DNA of 64,000 nt, from assembly GCF_001458735.1 (NCBI RefSeq), contig NZ_CZQA01000009.1, positions 1 to 64,000 of the forward strand, given 5' to 3'. Source of the stretch: Candidatus Nitrospira nitrosa (GTDB lineage: Bacteria > Nitrospirota > Nitrospiria > Nitrospirales > Nitrospiraceae). Positions 44,283 to 52,041 of this stretch are shown here, one piece after another (within the stretch, counting starts at the first letter, position 1; each line of letters opens with the position of its first letter). The position numbers and the translations under genes are program-made. The notes beneath the pieces were generated by a model. The model was given only the letters and a program-made list of their open reading frames with translations. It did no database searches and had not been told where the DNA came from.

Positions 44283-45338
44283 TTACCCCAGTGCATAGGG
44301 TTCGAGTTCGCGCCACACAGAAGAACAGAAATGCTCCCATGTGTAGTGCGTTTCAACTAATCGGCGCCCTTCCCGATTCATCTGCTGCAATCGCTCCTCC
44401 GGTGCATACTGGAGCTCGAGTAACTTCTTCACGTTGTCTTCGATGTCGGTGGTGTTGAGCGTGGTCACCGTTGACATGTTGTAATAGCCGGATTGCGGGG
44501 TACAGGCGACAGGAAACCCCCAAGCCATAGCTTCCAGGATGGTTGTCGGATTCGCATCCGACACCGATGTGTTCACAAAAAAATCGTATTCGTTAGCCAA
44601 CGACGACACAAATTGCGGCGTCAGGCTGGCGTAGGGAGCCAAGCGCGGTACGTTGAGAATCTCCTCCCCTCCGCCAATCCAGCCGCGGCGGAAGCCGTTG
44701 AGTTGCTTCATGGTTGCGCTGAGCACATCACATCCTTTTTCCGGACGATTACCCCCGATGTACAAGTAGCCACGACGACCAGGAGGGTTGAATTGCTTCT
44801 TGACGAACGGATACTCCCTGACATCTATGGCCATATCCAAACTCGTTATCTTGTGTTTCCATGGGGCGAAGTGAGATTGATCTAACCGGTCGCGCCAGTA
44901 TGGACCCATGATTCCAAGTACCTTATCTGCCTTCTTGATCAAGGGAAGGGTGAACTGACTGATGGTTGGCATCGCATGATGCATGGGGAAAATCAGCGCC
45001 TGTAGTCGGCAGCGGGGAGAAGCCAGCACCGTTTGCTGGATAATTGTCTGAGGGTCAGAATGTGGGTGTCCTAAGATGATATCGCGTGGTCCACATTGAA
45101 TCTGACCATACTCATCCCAATCGTACAGTTTCACCCGTGTATACCTACGCAGATAAGTAAAAAGATTTTTTGTGATGGTCCATGGAGCTTGTAAGGGGTT
45201 GGGAAGTCCTGGCATCCATCCATGCCGATACCAATGCGGAAGCTGGATTCCAGCTTTTGATAACCATGAATAGGTTTTCAGCATGGTTACACTCGCTCCC
45301 ACCTGGGGAGGGGGAACGGCATACACAAAATGGATCAT
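44283..45338 (-). CDS. GT4-family glycosyltransferase
   Basis: The 351-residue enzyme has MIHFVYAVPPPQVGASVTML at the start and a GT-B donor domain with YLYIGGNRPEKGCDVLSATM and VNTSVSDANPTTILEAMAWG. The usual first Glu of E-x7-E is replaced (DANPTTILE), so it is a divergent member. Start and end fit with no overlap to neighbours. Its donor is unknown. Confidence 0.8.
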   Translation of the reverse strand: MIHFVYAVPPPQVGASVTMLKTYSWLSKAGIQLPHWYRHGWMPGLPNPLQAPWTITKNLFTYLRRYTRVKLYDWDEYGQIQCGPRDIILGHPHSDPQTIIQQTVLASPRCRLQALIFPMHHAMPTISQFTLPLIKKADKVLGIMGPYWRDRLDQSHFAPWKHKITSLDMAIDVREYPFVKKQFNPPGRRGYLYIGGNRPEKGCDVLSATMKQLNGFRRGWIGGGEEILNVPRLAPYASLTPQFVSSLANEYDFFVNTSVSDANPTTILEAMAWGFPVACTPQSGYYNMSTVTTLNTTDIEDNVKKLLELQYAPEERLQQMNREGRRLVETHYTWEHFCSSVWRELEPYALG

Positions 45339-45362
45339 CCCTGAGCCTGATTGTTTATCCTC

Positions 45363-46073
45363 TTAAACCTTGAAAATATACTTCTCTTCCCCTCTGGCGT
45401 GAGATGCCTGAGGCGTTGCCTCACTCGTCACCCGTAGCCGCTCGACAACAGCAAACCCTACAGACTGTGGTGCGGTGATCGTCTGCCACACGTGCCATTC
45501 AGATGACTGCTCAATTGTAGGGCGGAGCAAGGTCATCTTCTCGTTGTCCCAATCATGCATCAGCACAACAGCGCCTTTTCTGAGAAAAGGTTTAAACATC
45601 TCAAATTCACCCAGAGCTTCCTCAGGATTTGCAGACCCGTCAAGAAACACGGCATCAATCTGTCCTATATCGTGCAGCAGCGCAGGATAGACATCCGTTG
45701 CCTTACCAAAGTGAAACCGTACACGGTTCAAGAGATGTGGAAGATGGCGGCGGTAATTGTCTTGGGCAATCGCATAGGCCTGAGGATCTACCTCGATCGT
45801 GTGCAGCATGCCAAAATTGTTGTCATGAAGCGCTTGGCTAATAAAGTACGTGCTGCCTCCCCCATGCCATGTCCCAACTTCGACAACGGTTTTTGGCTTC
45901 ACCCGTCGGATAGTTTCATAGAGTAGTTTTCGATCGGCACGCCACAACTGACCAGGAATGGATCGGCATCCTTCGAAATACCATCGCACCGTATGCGGCA
46001 AAAATAATCTGATCCATTTCCACCAGTATTGTTCTTGTGGTGACAAGTTTTCATACGAGGCATGCAAGTTCAT
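45363..46073 (-). CDS. CmcI/TylF-like methyltransferase
   Basis: The start at ATG 46073 (MNLHASYENLSPQEQYWWKW) overlaps the ABC ATPase stop as ATGA and gives 236 residues. KTVVEVGTWHGGGSTYFISQ is motif I, LHTIEVDPQAYAIAQDNYRR motif II, and DAVFLDGSANPEEALGEFEM with VVLMHDWDNEKMTLL form the metal site. The group is often called Methyltransf_24. The tight coupling to wzt suggests the product acts on the exported glycan, perhaps as a capping group; this is inference. Confidence 0.85.
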   Translation of the reverse strand: MNLHASYENLSPQEQYWWKWIRLFLPHTVRWYFEGCRSIPGQLWRADRKLLYETIRRVKPKTVVEVGTWHGGGSTYFISQALHDNNFGMLHTIEVDPQAYAIAQDNYRRHLPHLLNRVRFHFGKATDVYPALLHDIGQIDAVFLDGSANPEEALGEFEMFKPFLRKGAVVLMHDWDNEKMTLLRPTIEQSSEWHVWQTITAPQSVGFAVVERLRVTSEATPQASHARGEEKYIFKV

Positions 46074-47317
46074 TGGATCTCTCTCGTGAGCGTCGTCGAA
46101 TCCCATTTGAGAATCGGTGCGATGGCACCCCTTCTTCCTTGCGTGAGTTTGAACTCCACGCTGCCGGTATCCACAACTTCAAAACTAATGGCGAGTGGCA
46201 CCTCATCAAGGGCGCGTGTTCCAGGCACGCTTGCACCGAGTCCAATCCAGTATCGACCCGGGCGAAACATGAACGGTTCCAGTCGACATGAAGCACGATA
46301 GATGCCTTGTTCCCGAAGAGGTGCGTGCTTTATCGGCCCCCAATCCAGATCGGTTGTGCACAATACACAGATGCCAGATCCAGCCCAAAGCTCGAAACCT
46401 ACCTGCAGCCCCGTAATCGGACGATGTACAGCGTATTCAATCTCGATTCGGCATCCTTTGGTTAAATCAACATGGGCTGTCGGCTGATCCCGCTCGTCCA
46501 ATACGCGGACAGCGAGAAACTTAAACTCACTAGTCGACGTGTGCGCGTATGGATCAGAGAAATATGCTTCTCCATCGATCGGCCTGCTGCCGTTGAGATA
46601 TTCATCCACAACTGCCCGAGGAGTACCAGAAGCCCCCATTCTTCCTTCATCAAGCAGGATAGCTTCGGTGCATAAATTGAGAACCGCGGCGATGTTATGG
46701 CTCACAAATAGCACCGTTCTTCCGGCCTTCGATACCTCATCCATTTTCGACAAGCATTTCTGTTGAAAAGCAAAATCCCCCACGGCAAGCACTTCGTCCA
46801 CGAGCAAGATCTCGCACTGTAAATGGGCTGCGACGGCAAAGGCCAGCCGCATGTACATGCCGCTCGAATATCGCTTAACCGGTGTATCGATAAACTTTTC
46901 TACTTCGGCAAATGCCACGATGGCATCAAAGTGACGGGTAATTTCCGCCTGCTTCATGCCCAACACCGCACCGTTCAAACGGATATTCTCTCGCCCGGTT
47001 AATTCTGGATGAAAGCCCGTGCCTACTTCGAGCAGCGATCCGACCCGCCCATGGATCTTGGCATCGCCCGTTGTCGGCTTGGTGATCCGGGAGAGAATCT
47101 TGAGCAACGTACTTTTCCCCGATCCATTTCTACCGATGATGCCCAATACCGCGCCTTGATTGAGTTTAAATGACACGTCTCGCAACGCCCAAATGCTCTG
47201 CTCATGGGTCCCAGGACCTGAATTGGTTGTCCTCTTGAACCCATTCCATTTAGGCAATCGACTTCCGATTGCATATTGTTTGCTCAATCCATGAGCACTG
47301 ATTGCTACCTCATCCAT
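46070..47317 (-). CDS. wzt: ABC transporter ATPase of O-antigen/teichoic-type export (Wzt)
   Basis: The 415-residue protein has a Wzt-type ATPase domain: GIIGRNGSGKSTLLKILSRI (Walker A), VKRYSSGMYMRLAFAVA (signature), EILLVDEVLAVGDFAFQQKC (Walker B). This form is specific to polysaccharide exporters (Wzt, TagH, KpsT). Residues about 250-400 form an extra C-terminal domain (HTSTSEFKFLAVRVLDERDQ, VGFELWAGSGICVLCTTDLD, FMFRPGRYWIGLGASVPG), the Wzt carbohydrate-binding domain. In E. coli O8/O9 this domain recognises the capped end of the chain. The gene sits beside the permease gene, as in known clusters. Confidence 0.95.
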   Translation of the reverse strand: MDEVAISAHGLSKQYAIGSRLPKWNGFKRTTNSGPGTHEQSIWALRDVSFKLNQGAVLGIIGRNGSGKSTLLKILSRITKPTTGDAKIHGRVGSLLEVGTGFHPELTGRENIRLNGAVLGMKQAEITRHFDAIVAFAEVEKFIDTPVKRYSSGMYMRLAFAVAAHLQCEILLVDEVLAVGDFAFQQKCLSKMDEVSKAGRTVLFVSHNIAAVLNLCTEAILLDEGRMGASGTPRAVVDEYLNGSRPIDGEAYFSDPYAHTSTSEFKFLAVRVLDERDQPTAHVDLTKGCRIEIEYAVHRPITGLQVGFELWAGSGICVLCTTDLDWGPIKHAPLREQGIYRASCRLEPFMFRPGRYWIGLGASVPGTRALDEVPLAISFEVVDTGSVEFKLTQGRRGAIAPILKWDSTTLTREIQ

Positions 47318-47320
47318 TGG

Positions 47321-48208
47321 TCACACGACATCCGCAAAGATTTCTTCAACACGGCGAAAATAGTACAGGCCAGATACGAACACTGCGACTGTCACTGCCA
47401 CCGACGTTAACCACATATCCGTCGATAGCCCGCCTGTCCCGAGTAATGACCACCGGAAACCCTCTACCACAGTTGCCATTGGATTCAGGCCGTACCATGT
47501 CCTCCATGACTCAGGAACGAGGCTGCTTGGATAGGCAATAGGTGTTGCAAAGAACCAGAGCTGCGTCAGAAACGGCAGCGCATGCCCGACATCCCGATAT
47601 TGGATATTCAACGCTGAAAACCAGAACCCCACTCCAAGCGACATCATGACCGCCAGGAGAACGAAGGAGGGCAAGAGCAACGCTAACAAGGTCGGTACCA
47701 TCTGAAAGTAGGCCATCACGCATGCAAGAATTGCCGCTGCAATCATGAAATCCATAAGGCCGACTCCAAGGGCGGCCAGTGGGATGACCAACCGTGGGAA
47801 ATACACTTTGGTGAGCAGATTCTGATTCGAGACCAAGCTTTGGCTTGTACTGCTGAGCGTCTGCGCAAATAATTGCCACGGCAGAATTGCACAGAGGCTG
47901 AATACGGGATAGGGAAGACCATCGGAGGGAACCTGTGCAAGCCAGCCAAATACGACAGTAAAAATCAACATGAGGCTGAGCGGCTTCAGCACGGCCCATG
48001 TCAAACCAAGAGCGGTTTGCTTATAGCGAACTTTGATGTCGCGCCACGTCAAGAAATAGAGGAGTTCCCTGTACGCCAAAAGTTCGTTGAGCTCCAGCGA
48101 TGTCCATGTGCTGGATGGTCGGATATGCACTGTGTTTTGAAGGGGCCCTTCCCACGTCACGCTATGATCTCTCGGTAGCGTTGCCGACATCGGACGTCCT
48201 TGAGACAT
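47321..48208 (-). CDS. wzm: ABC transporter permease of polysaccharide export (Wzm)
   Basis: The start at ATG 48208 (MSQGRPMSATLPRDHSVTW) touches the stop of the upstream gene and gives 295 residues. The membrane part has about six helices: PLSLMLIFTVVFGWLAQV, LVIPLAALGVGLMDFMIAAA, PTLLALLLPSFVLLAVMM and others. FWFSALNIQYRDVGHALPFL is the conserved ABC-2 polysaccharide-export motif. It forms the channel powered by Wzt and moves lipid-linked glycan across the inner membrane. A longer frame to 48268 would overlap the upstream gene. Confidence 0.93.
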   Translation of the reverse strand: MSQGRPMSATLPRDHSVTWEGPLQNTVHIRPSSTWTSLELNELLAYRELLYFLTWRDIKVRYKQTALGLTWAVLKPLSLMLIFTVVFGWLAQVPSDGLPYPVFSLCAILPWQLFAQTLSSTSQSLVSNQNLLTKVYFPRLVIPLAALGVGLMDFMIAAAILACVMAYFQMVPTLLALLLPSFVLLAVMMSLGVGFWFSALNIQYRDVGHALPFLTQLWFFATPIAYPSSLVPESWRTWYGLNPMATVVEGFRWSLLGTGGLSTDMWLTSVAVTVAVFVSGLYYFRRVEEIFADVV

Positions 48209-49368
48209 TAGGCCAGCTTCCCCCGTAACTGGAGTTGCTCGAATAATCGATCGAACCGATGTTGCCACGTGTGTTCGGCTAGTGCGCGCCTCTGTCCCGC
48301 CTCGCTAACTTTCTCCCCCGCTCTTGGATTACGAACGTAGAACCCTACCTTCTCCACAAGATCGCCCGGTCCTGTCCAGGTCACGATTTCTTCACCAAGC
48401 TTGTAGTAGTGGCAATGGTCTGGGGCTTCCTGGACCAAATAGAATCCCCCAGCCATTGGTACCTCAAAATCTCGTAGTCGGCACTGTAAATTCTTGGATG
48501 CTTGGATACCTGTTCCACTATGCCAGCCCGTGTCTGAAAAGCCTAGATTTACCTGACTTTCTGCGAAGATACCGGGGAGTGCATTCTCCTCACAGGGGCC
48601 TCGTACGTCAGCTCCCTCCAAGGGCTCAAAGGAATATTGCCGTGCATACTTGCGCCGAAGCGGCCCGAGAAGACTCTTGATCCCCTCTGCTTTCCAGCGT
48701 GGAAGAGCGTAGTAGCGAAGATCGTGGTACACCTTGTAGGTATCCCATGAAAATGTGTAGGGACTTGGTGCGGCTGATGTCCAGCCACGTCCATAGATAG
48801 CCGGGGTGATTCCGTGACTGACACAGTTGGCCAATAATGCTCGGCGGTACGGGTTGAAACTCCCAACAAATGACACGGTATGTTGGTAGGCTGTGGTCTG
48901 CTTACGATCACGGAAGTAATAACGTGGATTGGCCGCCATTGGCATCCAGTGAATCTGTTGGGCGTAGGGTTTCAGGTGGTCTGCATTCGTCATTTGCGCC
49001 ACGGCTAAGACATCGAAGTAAGGGGCGGTGCGGATGACACGATACCACTGAAAGGCCATATCGACGTGGTAGTTCACCATGGGGACTGTGAGCTGCTGTA
49101 ATTGCTGTGCCGTGTCGACGAGGAGAAAATCGTCATAGACCACACAAAATATAAGATCGAGACGTCCTGTCGCGCGAAGAGTGCGGGCGATCGAGAGCAG
49201 CTCCTGGTTTAACCCCTCCCGCTTATGGCGCCAAGAGGCAGAGCCTAGCTGTCCCATACCACCCGGGTAATGGAAAATCTGAAGGGTGTCACAATAGTGC
49301 CGGCGCAATGGATCGATGAGATTGATCTCCATCCAGCGATCTGGGGGAAGGACGGCCAAGACGTGCAT
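48208..49368 (-). CDS. CgeB-like glycosyltransferase
   Basis: The 386-residue enzyme has the same layout as the gene at 36060-37223: HTVSFVGSFNPYRRALLANC and LQCRLRDFEVPMAGGFYLVQ, with a C-terminal tail GQRRALAEHTWQHRFDRL. In CgeB/DUF3880-type transferases the C-terminal GT-B half binds the nucleotide sugar. It is the first gene of the glycan part after the pilus-linked transporter. Its stop overlaps the start of wzm. No insertion is present here. Confidence 0.82.
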   Translation of the reverse strand: MHVLAVLPPDRWMEINLIDPLRRHYCDTLQIFHYPGGMGQLGSASWRHKREGLNQELLSIARTLRATGRLDLIFCVVYDDFLLVDTAQQLQQLTVPMVNYHVDMAFQWYRVIRTAPYFDVLAVAQMTNADHLKPYAQQIHWMPMAANPRYYFRDRKQTTAYQHTVSFVGSFNPYRRALLANCVSHGITPAIYGRGWTSAAPSPYTFSWDTYKVYHDLRYYALPRWKAEGIKSLLGPLRRKYARQYSFEPLEGADVRGPCEENALPGIFAESQVNLGFSDTGWHSGTGIQASKNLQCRLRDFEVPMAGGFYLVQEAPDHCHYYKLGEEIVTWTGPGDLVEKVGFYVRNPRAGEKVSEAGQRRALAEHTWQHRFDRLFEQLQLRGKLA

Positions 49369-49398
49369 AGAGAATGGATGTGCGGGGAGCCGCTATCG

Positions 49399-50163
49399 CT
49401 AAAAGTCTCGCCGTTGAAAGATCAGGCACGCTCCGACGAGGAGCAGGCCTGTGTAGAGCAGTCCGTAGGTTGTTGCGATCATTTGGAAACCAAGATCAAC
49501 CGAGATCCCCGCAGCAGACTGCCCCTTGATATTCAGTGTCTCAAGGTTTGGGAAGGCATAATATAAAGTAGCTGTGAGCGACTTGATCACGCCGGAAGCA
49601 TGTTTTTCTGCGATCATCTTCAGGTCGCTTGTGAGATGGCCGATCACATAAATGCCGAGGGTGAGTGTCGCGCTCAGGATCGATGAACTAAATGTGGAAA
49701 ACAACAATGCGAAGGCCATCACCAACAAGGCTTCGACCAATATCAACTCGACAGCCTGAAACAGCGACGCATGGATAGGATGGCCGCTCAACCTCACGGT
49801 TGCCAAGAACATGGCAAACATGATGCCGATATTCACAAGGATGACCAATGCCAATCCGAGGTACTTTCCAAGCACGAACTGCGCTCTCGTGATGGGTCGT
49901 GCAAGAAGGGTATAGATGGTTCGTCGCTCAATTTCCTTGGAGACTAGGCCGATCCCGACGAAAATGGCGATGATAACGGCCACGACATTAATGGCCGCCA
50001 ATCCAAGGTCGTTGACGAGACGGGCCTGTTCTCCAATGGTCAATGTACCCAATAGAACAGAGGACCCGATGAGAAGCACGGCAAACAGCACAAGATTGTA
50101 GAGAATCTTATCGCGTAGTGTTTCTCGAAATGTATTCACAGCCACTGCAAACAGACACTGCAT
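49399..50163 (-). CDS. ABC-2 transporter permease, PilI-like position
   Basis: The start at ATG 50163 (MQCLFAVAVNTFRETLRDKI) gives 254 residues and about six membrane helices (ILYNLVLFAVLLIGSSVLLG, AAINVVAVIIAIFVGIGLVS, YLGLALVILVNIGIMFAMFL, and others). The ERRTIYTLLARPITRAQFVL loop is typical of ABC-2 permeases of the NosY/PilI group. It lies 1 bp after the ATPase gene. The pair sits near the pilin gene, as PilH and PilI do in Myxococcus, where they are required for pilus formation. The substrate is unknown. Confidence 0.85.
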   Translation of the reverse strand: MQCLFAVAVNTFRETLRDKILYNLVLFAVLLIGSSVLLGTLTIGEQARLVNDLGLAAINVVAVIIAIFVGIGLVSKEIERRTIYTLLARPITRAQFVLGKYLGLALVILVNIGIMFAMFLATVRLSGHPIHASLFQAVELILVEALLVMAFALLFSTFSSSILSATLTLGIYVIGHLTSDLKMIAEKHASGVIKSLTATLYYAFPNLETLNIKGQSAAGISVDLGFQMIATTYGLLYTGLLLVGACLIFQRRDF

Positions 50164-50164
50164 G

Positions 50165-51097
50165 TCACCCCTCGCCGTGACTCTTCTGGACAAAGAGTTC
50201 CTCAAGAGAACCCTTGTGAGGAATGATCGAGACCAGTTTCGCACCGGCCCGACGAAGTGCCTCAAGGATTTCATCAAGGCATTCGTGCCCTGGGAGTACC
50301 ATCAGACAACGTGTTCCACTTTGTAAGATCCGAAGGGCGAGTCTCTGGACCGGCTCGATCTGTTTCCCGATCACTCCGTCGCAGACGACTTCGATGGACT
50401 GAGCTAGATGCGCGTCAATCAAGTCCTCTACTTTTCCGAGTGCCAGCATCTTGCCCTTCGCCAGTATTCCCACACGGTCACAGACCATCTCGACGTCGGA
50501 CAAGATATGGGTGCTGAAGAAGACCGTCTTCCCTTGTTCGCGAAGGGTCAGGATAAGGTCTCGTACTTCTTTCCTCCCCATGGGATCGAGCCCAGACATT
50601 GGCTCGTCAAGCACGACCAACTCAGGATCTTGGATCAAGGCCTGCGCCAAGCCGATGCGTTGAAGCATCCCTTTAGAGAACTTCCGTAATTGGCGATGTT
50701 GAGCCTCTTGAAGTCCAACCTGCTCCAGCAAGATAGGGATGCGACTTTGAATCGCATCATGAGACATTCCCGCAAGTTTTCCATAAAACTCAAGAAACTC
50801 TTCTGCTGTGAGATAGTCATAAAAATAGGGCGCCTCCGGCAGGTATCCGAGCTTGCTATGGGTTGCCACATCGCCCGCTGGTGCTCCTAACACGTCAACC
50901 CTTCCGCTGGTCGGCCTTAAGAGTCCGAGCAGAATCTTCATGGTGGTCGTCTTACCGGCTCCATTGTGACCCAGGAATCCAAAGATCTCTCCTTTCGTGA
51001 CGGATAACGACACATCAGACAGGACAGTTGAGGAGCGATGCCAGGGCCACAGTGGTGCGTAGACTTTTGTTACATGTTCAATAGTGATGGCATCCAT
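50165..51097 (-). CDS. ABC transporter ATPase, PilH-like position
   Basis: The 310-residue ATPase has GFLGHNGAGKTTTMKILLGL (Walker A), LRKFSKGMLQRIGLAQALIQ (signature), LVVLDEPMSGLDPMGRKEVR (Walker B and D-loop) and VFFSTHILSDVEMVCDRVGI (His switch). It is of the CcmA/NosF/ABC-2 drug-export type, distinct from the Wzt ATPase at 46070-47317. It pairs with the permease at 49399-50163. The placement next to pilA, a TPR protein and a Wzy_C protein resembles a conserved pilus locus. Transported substrate not known. Confidence 0.92.
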   Translation of the reverse strand: MDAITIEHVTKVYAPLWPWHRSSTVLSDVSLSVTKGEIFGFLGHNGAGKTTTMKILLGLLRPTSGRVDVLGAPAGDVATHSKLGYLPEAPYFYDYLTAEEFLEFYGKLAGMSHDAIQSRIPILLEQVGLQEAQHRQLRKFSKGMLQRIGLAQALIQDPELVVLDEPMSGLDPMGRKEVRDLILTLREQGKTVFFSTHILSDVEMVCDRVGILAKGKMLALGKVEDLIDAHLAQSIEVVCDGVIGKQIEPVQRLALRILQSGTRCLMVLPGHECLDEILEALRRAGAKLVSIIPHKGSLEELFVQKSHGEG

Positions 51098-51139
51098 GTT
51101 GCCCCGTACCTTCTGTCTACTCTGAGAGAGTGCTTCGTA

Positions 51140-52030
51140 CTACTGTCCCCTTTTCCGAAACGTCATTCGCATTCGTTCCTTGACCTCACTGCTTTTTACC
51201 TCGCCGGAAAGAGCACTGTATTGATACTGGCCGCCGAACGGCTCTTGTGGCAATTCCCGCAACAGCCCTTCTTGGACTAACTGTTCCAGCCGAGCCGGTC
51301 GTTGTGAATGCTGTGCTTGGAACCGTCCGATCGCTTCTTCAAGCAGTGCAAGATCACGCTCGACGATGGCTTCCCGTAAGCGTTGCTCTAGTAGCCTTTT
51401 GACATTCTCATCAGGGGTTTCCTCGTAGACTTTCGCGAGTAATTCAACGGCCTGTTGAGGTGACTTCGCAGAGACCAGCAGCTTGGCCGCTAACCGTGCG
51501 ATAATCTCAGGCGCACCAGGAATCCGTGCGGCCATGGTCATGGCTTCAGCCGCTCTCTGGTTGTCGCCGAATTCGAAGAAGTGGTTGATCCCCAATAGGA
51601 ACGGCAATCGCCATTCCTGGGGGTTATGGCGAATGCCCTTCTCGAGCAATTGGTTACTTTCCTGCGGCATCACCACAATCGAACAGAGCGCGTGTGCACC
51701 TGCCTCGTAGGCTCGTACAAATGTGGGGTCCAATGTGGTCACGACATCCAGTGCTCGATAGATCCATTGACCAGTCTCTGTGGAGACGCGTCTGTCACCC
51801 ATCGCTTGAATGACTTGCAGCCAGAGGACATCCGCGACGACCTCTCGATAGCCTAGTGCTGCTACTTTGAGTATATTGCCGTCGGGGAGATACGACAGGC
51901 GTTGAAGTTTCGGGACTTCTGCGCGTGTGGTGTCCAGAGAGAGTTGGGTTGCCACAATCCCAGCGCACAAACCCATCCCGACTAATGTGAATGGGATCCA
52001 TTGTTTCGTTGGATGTGTGATAGGAGCCAT
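51140..52030 (-). CDS. Membrane-anchored TPR protein, PilG-like position
   Basis: The start at ATG 52030 (MAPITHPTKQWIPFTLVGMG) gives 296 residues and one N-terminal membrane helix (WIPFTLVGMGLCAGIVATQL). The rest lies outside and has helical repeats of TPR type (LDPTFVRAYEAGAHALCSIV, LLEKGIRHNPQEWRLPFLLG, AARIPGAPEIIARLAAKLLV). The C-terminus (RPARLEQLVQEGLLRELPQE, PFGGQYQYSALSGEV) resembles the C-terminal beta part of pseudopilin-like proteins. I do not recognise a specific family. Its place between the Wzy_C gene and the ABC transporter suggests a scaffold for pilus or glycan assembly. Confidence 0.65.
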   Translation of the reverse strand: MAPITHPTKQWIPFTLVGMGLCAGIVATQLSLDTTRAEVPKLQRLSYLPDGNILKVAALGYREVVADVLWLQVIQAMGDRRVSTETGQWIYRALDVVTTLDPTFVRAYEAGAHALCSIVVMPQESNQLLEKGIRHNPQEWRLPFLLGINHFFEFGDNQRAAEAMTMAARIPGAPEIIARLAAKLLVSAKSPQQAVELLAKVYEETPDENVKRLLEQRLREAIVERDLALLEEAIGRFQAQHSQRPARLEQLVQEGLLRELPQEPFGGQYQYSALSGEVKSSEVKERMRMTFRKRGQ

Positions 52031-52041
52031 TTGCAATGCGG

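Noticed and set aside
16451-49368. CRISPR, phage or defence-island explanation for the large accessory region
   Set aside because: No spaced repeats, nucleases, integrase beyond IS3, or phage structural genes; the content is consistently glycan assembly.
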